Assembly: GCA_008931825.1 (NCBI GenBank)
Contig: QXVZ01022531.1
Location: forward strand, 1-27,795
Reading direction: 5' to 3'
Length of the DNA stretch: 27,795 bases
From: Phallusia fumigata
Lineage: Eukaryota > Chordata > Ascidiacea > Phlebobranchia > Ascidiidae
Every line of letters starts with the position of its first letter. Position 1 is the stretch's first letter. Below, one piece after another: positions 10,398-20,700 of this stretch. The position numbers and the translations under genes are program-made. Below the pieces are notes generated by a model, which made no database searches, had not been told where the DNA came from, and was given only the letters and a program-made list of their open reading frames with translations.

Positions 10398-13300
10398 TTA
10401 TTCGGACTGGGAACTGGAAGAATCGTCATCATCATCACTATCTGAATCGCTGCTGTCCTCTTCTGAATCCGAATCAGATGAGTCAGAGCTGCTGTCACCC
10501 TCAGCATCATCACTCTGTTGCAAAAAAGGAACAAATCTTTAAGTCTGTTGAAAAGCCACTAATCATTACCCATCTAATTTCCACTGACCTCATCAGAACT
10601 GGATGAGTCGCTGTCATCAGTATCGTCACTAGAATCCTCGGACTCTTCCTGAAATTAGTAGCAAACCAAGAAAATAGAGTTAGTAAACTGGGTAATGGGC
10701 CGGTTGAATACAGTACGAATAAAGGAAAAATGTAGCTTTTAACAAAATGTTTACTCAGGAAGTGCAAGATTGTGTTACGTAAGGTTTAATTAACATAAGG
10801 TTGCTGCTTTGTTTAATGTTTTTTTTTGCATTCTTCAGCTATGATTTATTGACATAAACTGATTTTAAAACTAGAAGGTTTATCAATGTTGCCATTAAAC
10901 ATATATAACAACAATTTTTTTTCACATAGTTGGAACCACAGTCACCAAGCAATTCAAATATCTATTATGTTTCCAATTTCAAGGAATTAGAATGACTTTA
11001 ATTACAGGAGAATCATGTAAGGTGACGCAAGTACAGACATTTAATTAAAATTTGGAATTTACCCCTGTCAAATGCACAACCTTCAAAATATATTGAGTAG
11101 TTTTATAGCCAATACTAAAAATGCAATAAGTCTGGATGCAAACCTGATTTGCTGAGGGTGCCTCTAATTTTAATTTCTTGGCGGTTGTTGGGTTCACTGC
11201 ACCTTTCTTTGTTCGTTTTTTTGCTTGTTGGGCAAGAAATTGTTCAGCAGCTTCTTTAGGTAGTTTCTGTAAAATTATGTTTTTGTGACATAAAAATTCT
11301 GTAGAAACAATCAAATGTAGAAATGTATTGCAACTAAAGTAGTGCTAAAATCTGCAGGTAAGCAGGAATTGAATGTAGTATGAAGTTAATCTTAAAACTG
11401 CAAATGTTCTGCATGGTGGCATAAGACCAGACTTACTTTTAACCAAACTTCAATATCATGTTTGTACTTGTCGTTTAGTTTCTTGGACTCTGTATTAAAA
11501 GTTGCTTTTTTACTGTCATCCAGATTTTTCCACAATCGTCCAATTTCCTGCAAAATAATAACAACCAATGATGCAAAATTTCAAACAACTCGATGAAAGC
11601 ACCAAATTTTTTAGGAATTGTTTTCACCCAATACAGCAACAAGACTACCTTGAATTTTTCACTTTGTGATAAATGCGAAAGTTTGTTGATATGAGTGGCA
11701 CTGAACAACTGGTAACCATTTACAGGAGGTTTTTTAGGTGCGCCTTCGATTTTTATCTTCTTTTGGCTTACTGAGATATCAGGAGGCAAGATGTTTGATT
11801 TTCTCTGAAAATATTCTTTTCCAATAAAAATCGGCAAATTAGACAAAGGCACAGAGAACAATAAAAATACCTTGGTTTCAGTTTTTGCAGCATTCTGTTT
11901 TTGTATAGCTTCATTATATGCTGCAATGTTCTTTTCATTTAGTTCATGGGCATTTTTGATAAAAGGTTCTTTTCTTGCTTTGCTTAATTTGCTCCAGGCA
12001 ACCCTTAGTGCTGCTTCAACTTGTTTTTTGTCATTCTGTAAAATATTTTACAAATGTTACAAAGTGATAATATACAAGGCTTTCAGGCTAAGATTTATAT
12101 CTTGAACTAGTCTACAAACAAAAACAATGTTAAAAATGCTTAAAAAGGTCTTGAACAGTATTTAACAAATCTTACCTTAAATTTTTTACAATATGCTGCT
12201 GTGTGTTTCTCGTGATATAATTGTTCTCCTGTTACAGCTTGTAACTGAATCGGGGGCGGTTCAACACCATTTTTGGTATTTCCTTTTTTTCTGTAGTCAA
12301 TAAATAAAAAGGTTTTTTATGGTGGAAATATAAGGTTTTAACATTATGTTTCTTTCTTGTGACAAGCATCATTATTGGGTAACAAATATCATAGCAATAT
12401 TCACCAACCAAAATTGGAAACCTACAAAAACTCCTGCATTTTTTCATTGTAGATTGCCCGCTGTTCTTTCTCTTTTTGAAGATATTTGTGGCGTTTGTGT
12501 TCGGGCAATTCATGGTAACGTCTTGCCAGCAACCTAGTTATTTCATCTGGTGACATGGTTGGATATTGTGACTCGATCTAAAAAAGCAAATTTTTTTCAG
12601 CATTTTGAACAAGCAAAATGTCAACTGATTCTATAAATTTTTTTTGATAAACAGCCTTTGATACAATATTACTTAAAATAGCTATTAAACAGTTCATTTA
12701 CTAGCATAGCAGTGTTTCTCAGCCATTTCAGTGTTTCTCAGCCACTTAGCATAGCAGTTTTCTCGACTATATTTGCCTCAGTATGACTCAAACTAAACTT
12801 GAAAAAATGGAAACAACATTTACAATAAGATAGCTATCAATTTACAACTGTTAGAAAGTACAATTGTGTAATATGAAATGGTGAGTGGTGATTTTAGTCT
12901 TATGAAACTTACAAACTTATTTGAGTCTGCTGACTCCATATTAGAAACACTGTACTATTATTTCAGTACTTTGCTTAAATGATACACTGTAGAAAAGTTC
13001 AAATTGCCACCTTTTTGCGATTGGCTTTTTGATACAGGAATAGTGCTGATATTGGTGTGGTGGGTCTGGCAGGTGCATTGGCTGATGATGGCTGGAAAAA
13101 ATTACAATGAATCACGCTATTCTTTTTTTATTACAGAAGAGTAAAATACCAAGTCAGTTTGTTTGTTTGCTTCATCCTCCTGTTCTTCTCCACTCTCATC
13201 ATTATCCTCAACTTAACAACACAGACAAAACAATGTCCAGCATTAGAATTTTACAGAGGGAGCTTTTCATTACTTACTATCATACAAGACCAAATGCAAC

Positions 13301-15785
13301 TTAACCATAATGCTTTCAAAACAGAACAATGAAATAAACAAGTCTAGAAACAAAGCGCGGTCCTTTAAGAGAAGCAATCTTATAATTAGAAGAGAACTTG
13401 TATTGTAGCCTTACCCTCATCATCTTCTTCTTCACTCTCAGCCCCATCTGAAGAATCTTCTTCCAAAGGAATATCATCACTATCACTTTCTTCATCTGTG
13501 CTTGGCTCTTCCTTTATTTCATTCTTAATGCTACGGGGTTGATTTGACCTGATGGACAAGGCATTGTTGTGAAGTATGATTAGGGTAAAAATTATATAAA
13601 GTAGGAGTCCAACTCACTTTTGTTTTTTTGTCTTGGCCACTAGGAGTTCTTTTTCTCGTTCTTCAGGGGAAAGTTTCTAAAATTGTATGTGTTGGGTGTT
13701 ACTTGGTGCTTAAGGGTGTAAGAATAATCTGCAGACATACTTGGTTATATTTGTCAACATTCTCCTCATAATCCAGTTTCATTTTAATGTAACGATCATG
13801 ATACTCTTGTTTTTGATCGGGAGTTTTTTTGTTCCACAATTTACCACACTCAACAATCCTTTTTTGACTTAACATTGATTTTAGCTGTGGCATCATTTCA
13901 GTACAAAACAAGTTGTAGCCGTTTCTAAAAACAGAAAAACTTATAAAAGATAGTACACCATTTGTAAAACAATCAGCTTAAACTTACGATGGAGGTTTTT
14001 CAGGTTTTCCCATCTTTTTGTCATTAAGTTTACGTTCATATTTGTTTAGAATAACTTTTTCTTTCTTTTGTGCATCAGGATTTGAAAGTAAAAATTTATC
14101 CAAAGCAATCTGTATTTTAGGAAAGTTATGGTTATTTGATAAGGGGACATATTCAGGTAGGATATTAAGTAAGTTGCCTTGTGTTCATGTTGTTCTTTTA
14201 GGGCTTTTTCAATGTATTGTTGTCGCTTTTCATCTGTGAGGCTTTTGTATTTTTTTCTCAAAGCTTCATAGCACTCTTTTTTAGAAGCCTGCAGTCAAAG
14301 CAGTAATTATTTCTTGAATAAATTGTAAAATATAAGGGTAGCCTACTTTGTTGTGCTTTTTGGCATATTCCTCATAACATTCATCTCTAAAAATCACACC
14401 AGGGGTTCGTGGTTCGGTTGGTTTGTTGGGACGGGCAGCAAAATAATCAGGATGCTCATCCTTGAATTTCTTCATGGCTATTTGGAATTCTGCAGTTGCA
14501 TTTTTCCAATCTGTCACATATCTTTCCTAAACATTAAAAAATTGAATGCAAATAAAGATGATTGCCTCTTGATAAATAGTTAATTTGCCAGGGGCAATGG
14601 AATAGTTTTACCTTGTTACCTTAAATTGCTGAATTAAAAGACAAACAAGTAAAATAATTCTCGCCTTCTTTTTTGCTGGCAAAGCTCTGTATTTTTTGCT
14701 TAATTCTGCAGTAACCTCCAGGTTGGTCATTTCTTTGTGTTTTGATGCAAAAGCATCACGTTTTTCCATAAAAAACCTAAAGTATGGCGTTAGGGGTCGC
14801 TTGGGATAGTCTGGATGCTTCTTAATTTGACCTTTGTATGGATCCCGCAAGTACTCTTTTGCATCATTCAGAAGTTCAGTCAATGTTCTGTATTTCCGGA
14901 CCTAAACACATACATAAAAGTGCATAAAAACAGTACTGGATATATTTTGGTCAATAGCAACAAACCTCCTTTGAAATTGAATTCCACTTCTCCTTGCAGT
15001 CAGTAGCACTGTAACATTCAAAGGCTACTTTTTCCCATTTTAGTTTCTCCAACATGCTTGTATATTTTTGTGTGTCTGCTTTTGATAAGTTCTGAGCAAA
15101 GCATGAAAGTTTACTTTGCAAAAAAAGTAAACTTTTTAATAGAAACACATAAATAAGTAAAATATGTTACCGCCAGCATTCTGTTTAGCAATGTGTTTGT
15201 GTCCTCTTTAGTCCATGTTTTTGACTCTGAAAACAACAACACACAAATACTTTATTGCTCTTGTACAAAACAATTATCCTAAATAACAAATTTGCGCGAA
15301 TGTGTCATGCCTTTACTTGCAAATGTAGGGTTGATTGTTTCTGGAATATTTCTGACAAGACAAAATCAATAGCTAATGACAAAGCCATAAATTATGACAT
15401 ATGTAAGCAACTTTTTTCGAATGCCTAAGGTTTTGCCTAAACATCGGTATCATGTGGTGAATCGGCTGACCAAACCTAAATTCAACCGATTGTGAAAAAA
15501 TTGAGGTGGTTTACTGATTACCATCGAACTACACATAAAATTGGGACAATTTTGCCCAATATTTAGCCCACCCAGAAATCGTGGTGTCCAAAATAAAATG
15601 GAATTTGTCATAAATTGTCATGGGGTGTAAAAATGTAGAAACGTTTTTGGTTGAAAGAATAATAGCTGTTGGGAATGCATGTATAAATTTATTCCTTTTT
15701 TGTACTACTGTCACTAATGTCTACAAAACATACCAATTTTAATTGTAGCCTTCTTCAGTTTTATGTCTTCAGTTTTGGAACCCAT
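10398..15785 (-). CDS. UBTF: Nucleolar transcription factor 1 / upstream binding factor (UBF)
   Basis: UBF is an HMG-box protein that binds and bends rRNA gene promoters and bodies and supports RNA polymerase I in the nucleolus. Twenty-one exons join in frame to 808 residues (human UBF1 is 764): 15734-15785, 15317-15340, 15171-15226, 14966-15091, 14665-14901, 14347-14526, 14178-14288, 13988-14109, 13741-13924, 13618-13676, 13415-13548, 13150-13211, 13011-13091, 12426-12577, 12176-12290, 11871-12035, 11649-11804, 11437-11547, 11144-11266, 10589-10648 and 10398-10514. Order: N-terminal dimerisation-type region with LKWEKVAF (to ~95); HMG boxes 1 (~118-190, [15 protein letters not shown]), 2 (~198-270), 3 (~296-365, NGYNLF); an acidic block (~397-448) after a sumoylation-type IKEE; boxes 4 (~456-525), a divergent 5 (~540-612) and 6 (~643-709, [13 protein letters not shown]); a Glu/Asp/Ser tail (751-808). 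Two introns appear to start with GC. The acidic block between boxes 3 and 4 is unusual. The start ATG has CACC before it. Confidence 0.95.
10649..11143 (-). other. UBF intron before the acidic-tail exons, 495 bases
   Basis: An AT-rich GT-AG intron (GTTTGC donor, TAATTTCAG acceptor) between the basic exon after HMG box 6 and the first tail exon. No gene or RNA is recognised in it. Confidence 0.7.
12578..13010 (-). other. UBF intron inside HMG box 4, 433 bases, with a short tandem duplication
   Basis: A GT-AG intron with a weak donor (AAG|GTGGCA). It contains AGTGTTTCTCAGCCA twice (12711-12725 and 12730-12744, period 19) flanked by two copies of TAGCATAGCAG. It is otherwise AT-rich, and no gene is seen. 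Confidence 0.65.
12711..12744. repeat. 19-base tandem duplication in a UBF intron
   Basis: Two identical 15-base copies are separated by 4 bases, with TAGCATAGCAG just before the first and again just after the second. It looks like a small local duplication with no evident function. Confidence 0.7.
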
Positions 15786-15790
15786 GGTGA

Positions 15791-15795
15791 CTCTT
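15791..15795 (-). promoter_or_regulatory. Splice acceptor 7-9 bases before the UBF start codon
   Basis: On the minus strand a pyrimidine-rich run (CCTATTTTTTGTTAAG) ends at an AG, followed by AGTCACC and the ATG; a second AG lies two bases further on. So the mRNA most likely acquires its 5' end at this point, either from an upstream noncoding exon or, as in many tunicate genes, from a trans-spliced leader. The sequence alone cannot separate the two. Confidence 0.6.
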
Positions 15796-17416
15796 AACAA
15801 AAAATAGGTATAGATGGTAACAATGCCCGGTCAAGTATCGTGTTGCGGAAATCATGAACTTAAAATTACGCTTATTTGAAAATGATGCCCATGTTTTGGT
15901 CGTACTTGGTGTCAAACCGTTTTTACGAAATTTCAATTCCCGCCACGCCACTGAGTTTGCTTACGCAGTGCGCGGATGAATATTAAGTACTTCAGGTGCA
16001 TAACACCACACTTACGAAGTTAACAAACAACAGGAAAATTTAAATTTAACCAAATACAATATTTTAATCGTTAACACAGTGTACACTTCATCTTCAATAA
16101 CTGATGGTAACGCACAATTCAATTTGGGCTAGTTGTGTTCATCCGCGAAATTACAGTAAGAGCACAAAAACATGCTGCTGTGAACAATAAAGTAAGTTGT
16201 GAACAATCAAGTTAGTCCCAAACTAGAAAGACTTGTTTTTTTGCTACAATGAAAGTATAGCCACCACACGTGCTGTACAAAACAGCATGCATTGTTTCAC
16301 AAACAAGTATCTTACTAACCTCATGTAAATCTTGGTCTTGGAACAAAAAACCAAGATGGCGGATAGGTTCAACCGTTTCGTGCAACACCGCAATAACTAT
16401 TTTTTTAGCAACGTGTGCGTCTACCAAATGTGTCACTGCAAGCAGCGAGCCGATTTGCTAAACAACGACTGCAGTAATTAAACCCAAGAACTTACTCTAA
16501 CGTCTGAACGTGCTAGTAAGTCGATGCTTCCAGGCCAGCTACACCATCGACACTCCGCCAAATCTTCCGCCGCAATTACGTAATGGTTGATGGGTTGAAG
16601 TGAAACGACAGGCGCCGAGGTGTTCAAAAAGGGTTTGTGACTCAAATCGGTGTTGCATCGTCATATATTTCTCCAGATGTGAAGCATTTGTTGTTAACAT
16701 TCTTCCAAAATGAACTATCGATGTATTTTTTAAAACAAGTTCATGTTATTTGCTGTTGGGTCACAGTTTTGGCATTGGGTTTGCAGGTTTGTCGCCGCCC
16801 AATGAAAAGCGCTGCGAGCAGGCTGAGAATGTTCTTCCGCGTCGAAGCCCTTCGTTCGACAACCAGAATGTGGTTGTCGGCAAAAAGCGCTCGGAATGTG
16901 GGTGGATTGCCCATGGTTCTCCGATGGGCAATTGCTAAAACACCAGTGATGTGAAACCTTCTTGCGCACGAATTTTTTTACTAATGTAACGAAGCTTGAG
17001 GAATCATTACCTGACAGTCGATTTCATAAACGTGCACCCTAAACCAACTATTTCATGTCAATTTTGGTACACCGTGGTTGTAATATTTAGAACTTACAGG
17101 GTGGTATGAATTTTTTTCATCGAGCTTAAACGTAAAGATTAGCATAGTTTAACCTGTGGCCGAAAAAACATTATTTGATGCGTGCTTCGGTTGGATTAGA
17201 TGAGACTGTCCATTTACCTGTCACTGGTTCCGTTCAGGCGCATACAGAACCTACTTACCATCAGCAGAAACAACTCCACGTTTTAAATGTGATCGGTTTA
17301 AGTATTTCGATATAATTGCCTTGTGAATGACATGCATAAACCTAGTTCCACCGAAAATAAACTGCGCTCTTTCTGTCTTCCTGTTTGCTGCTTATTGCAC
17401 AGCCATCCTTATTTGA
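15796..17416. other. Region between UBF and CNOT4, promoter-like and CpG-rich in the middle
   Basis: About 1.6 kb lies between the UBF acceptor and the CNOT4 poly(A) signal. From about 16.26 to 16.96 kb the sequence is richer in GC and CpG than the gene bodies, and it contains CCGCCATCTTGG on the minus strand (16346-16357), a YY1-type element typical of promoters and first exons. The UBF promoter most likely lies here. Three minus-strand open blocks with compatible splice sites (see the 16151-16640 entry) could be 5' noncoding exons of UBF or part of a small unrecognised gene. Confidence 0.5.
16151..16640 (-). CDS. Unrecognised minus-strand exon set, or UBF 5' noncoding exons
   Basis: Three blocks join in phase 0: about 16640 (upper edge not fixed) to 16496, ending SDVR|GTAAGT; 16457-16320 (46 codons, ending DQDLHE|GTTAGT); and 16177-16151 (QHVFVLLL then TAA). 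The middle block is open across its full length and reads like protein (LVDAHVAKKIVIAVLHETVE). Against it, I recognise no family, no start codon is visible in the first block, and the CGCCATCTTGG element inside the middle block is more usual in 5' UTRs. An ATTAAA near 16064-16069 could be its poly(A) signal. Transcript data would decide. Confidence 0.25.
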
Positions 17417-17422
17417 TTTATT
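17417..17422 (-). terminator. Poly(A) signal of CNOT4
   Basis: TTTATT on the plus strand is AATAAA on the minus strand, about 330 bases past the CNOT4 stop. It is the first exact hexamer downstream. Confidence 0.5.
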
Positions 17423-17753
17423 GCTTCAACCACAGCAAGACCGATTCGTTTTGTTATTCATGAAGAACATTCAAGTTTGTCGCGTCCATAACAGGTGCAA
17501 CTCGCATACCGTTTCTTTCTTGTACATGTCGTTTGCATTTCACTCCAACCCCACAAAAATATTTATGTATATGGGCCTTTGTAGTTTCACCAAAGCACTA
17601 AGAATATGAAATGAATTTTACAAAATTGTTTCTGGAGGATTATGCGGCAAATGAACACGCAAACAATCACATAAAATTCTTTGAAACAAACACTGTATAT
17701 TAATACACAATTTAAGTAGGACTTAAAATTTCATAAAATTGTGCCCATTTATA

Positions 17754-20700
17754 TTATGATTGGTTTTCCAATAAACTGTGACGGAGTCCAAAGTCTGCCG
17801 AATTCGTGTATGGAAGTCTACTTTCAAATCCGGGTGGCGGTTGGTTTGCAGTCCCAAAAGGTGGCAATACAGAACTGGTGAACGGCCACGAAACGTTAGA
17901 TTGAAACTGTTGGGCTGGTGGATCGTTAAAGCCCATGCCTTGGGAATTGGAAGTAGAGGAAAGAGGGGTATCAAAGTCTGCGAGGGTTTGCAACGACTTC
18001 ATCCAATGTGGTGTTTCGTCCATCACCGACTGTTGCCGCTGTTGATGATGTGAAACAGCCACTGGGATCGCAGGTTTTGGACCGGTCGCTATTATAGCTG
18101 GATCGCTAGGTTGGTGGTGCGCAGAAGTGGCTAAACCGGGAGGTGGAGCCACTGGACTGTACCTTTCACTAACGTTGGCTAGGCCAACACCTTTCGAAGC
18201 ATACGCCGCCGGGTTTCTCATGTTATGGAATCCCGACATAAAGTTTGATTGTTGCGGTGGAGGTGGGGCGGATGTGCCCACACCCCAATGGTTGTAACCC
18301 AGGGGGTTGATCGGTCTGTTTCTCCCGGGGTTTGGTGACGTGTGGGATGTCGGGGCCAGTCTTCCGTAGTGTGGCATTGTGTTACCACCGTAACCGCTCG
18401 GGTCCGATTTGCTGTTACTGTCCATTGCAAAATTGATGTTGACGCTTGGAAGAAGTGCACGTAGGCCGTTTTGCCATTCGCTTAACCCATTAGCGTTCGG
18501 CATGTCTCTGTGCTTGGGATGGAAATTGATGTGCTCCTGGCTGCGCATTTGCTGGTGCATAGGATGTGTCGAGCCCAACGTGTTTGGGAGAAAACCACTG
18601 CTTACGCTGGGCTGCGTTAATCCGAACTACAACAGAGAAAGAGCATTTCAAGTGAGTGCAACGTACAGAGGAAGGGCACCAAATGCATAATTTCTGTTTT
18701 GAAAGTTAAGCTGTTTCCATTAATTTGGCCCATAACATGATATTTGTGCATTTAGATTGGAACTTCTCAATCTATTTTGTAGCTGATTTAATATTAATTC
18801 AGTATAATTTTACAGGAATAGCTGAGTTGTAGTAATGACGTTAATGTAGAGTGATTTCATATTAAAAACAGTTTGAAATACCTGATTATTTGGAAAACCG
18901 GCAGTGGGGTATGTACTTTGGGCATAGTTTGAAGATGGAGAATCAGACTGAAAAATTGCAAGAGATTTTTTTATATGTTTCATCTTTTTTAAACGCTGGG
19001 TAACAACAACGTCATACAAAATTGCGCACTTTTTGTACCACATTTATTGAAAATAAGTTGTACGACCAGTTAAAACAAACGATTTACCAAAGTACGCCTC
19101 TTTTGGTTTAAATGTTGCAGCACTCACCTCAGCACACTCCTTTTCAAGAAGATCAGCCAACCCTTTATTGCATTCTATCCAGGGGTCGAATCCAAGGTCG
19201 TCATCGCCAGCATCTGCTGGAAATGTGTTTGAAGGTTGAACCTGCTTTTGTATTAACTTCTGTTGTTCACCATTGGTATGGTTGTTAAAACCAAATGCTG
19301 CTTCCCAATCACTTGTTGTTTTGATGTGAATTTCATCTGGTAATGTAAGCATATATATGTTCATATAATACCAATTAATAAAACCTGCAAATACCAATTA
19401 ACAAAAAGACAAAAGCAAATATTACAAATGTAAAAAGCACAATTTGTTCTTAACTATATTTTTTCCTCTATGTAGACAATTGACTTTGGCAAAATAATCA
19501 TTTTGGACTTCATAATTTGGCTACTGGGCCAAACAAGACATATAACAAACTGCATTACTTCAATTTATCTCGGGAAGGTATTTTATGCACACCACAAAAA
19601 TAAAAGTAAGCATTTTTGTTAGTAAAGTTTTGTTTTGCACCCATACAAACCTGACAGCTTCGGAATTCGACTTTGTGGAAGTTGCCAGTTTGGCTCAGGC
19701 TGATTTGTAGAGAGTTGGCCAGGTATAGGAAATGTGGTAGGTTGTTGAACAGCTGTTGGCATCAACCTAAGTAAAACAGCAAATGTGATTTGATAAAGTT
19801 TGCCTTGGTTTTACTTATTGATAATTAAGTATGAGTTTAACTGACACCAATCTTCTAATTTGTGTAGTCACATTATACCAGTGACGTAATAGGTTTTACC
19901 TGGAAAATTGATTTGGTTGTGCAATGTTGTTTGCTTGACTGGGGATGTGAAATCTATCGAATTCTGTTGAAAACATATGTGAATAAAATGCCATGATAAC
20001 ATCATTAAGTGTAGTTGCTCAAACCTTTTGATAATGAGTCTGGTGTTTCATTCTGTTCAAATTCTGACAGTTCTTGTTTGTGGCTGTCATCTGAAAAGTT
20101 TACATAGGTAGTGGTTTTTAAGTATAAACTGTAATTGCTTATTGCAGTTTGTACATTAGTTTGATAATTGGCCCAACACCTGGAATCAGGATGGCTAGTT
20201 AAAGTTAAGATAAAATGAATTTTATTACTTCATAAAAAATTACTTTTACTTATTTCACAGCATTGTTGGGTTAGATAAACCAGAGACATGGCAGTTTGCC
20301 TGGGGCAAAGTTTAACTTCCATGTTTGCTTTTCCACACAAAACAACAAACTGTTCACCAAATTCATTTATATGTACACAATGCCAAAAGGTTTAAGTTGT
20401 CATTTTGTATTAAATAAGTGAAAACAATTTTATTTGCAATATAACTCTGTGTTCTTGATGGTGGTTATTAAAAACATTACATCCAGTTTACAAAATGGGT
20501 AATGTATAATTTAAATGAAAGGTGTTGGTCTTGACATTTGCTTTTACACGATGAACCCTTAAATGGTATTTCCACACTAACCTTTTCCTATTTAGATTGG
20601 ATAATACGTTTGTCCTATTGTAGATTTACAACATTAATTGCCATAGAAGTAGAAGTAGACAACAAAATTTTTAAAATGTGTTGCAAGACTTGTAAGTTGA

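Noticed and set aside
12232-12513. 93-codon minus frame running through a UBF intron
   Set aside because: It is intron read-through. The conserved exons at 12426-12577 and 12176-12290 use another frame and splice normally.
14608-14664. Continuation of UBF exon 5 past AKKK as coding sequence
   Set aside because: It would insert up to 15 mostly hydrophobic residues into helix III of HMG box 1, whereas a GC donor gives exact family length.
16730-16969. Overlapping open frames on both strands in GC-rich DNA upstream of UBF
   Set aside because: Several frames are open at once because stops are rare in this GC-rich patch; none has splice support or recognisable motifs.
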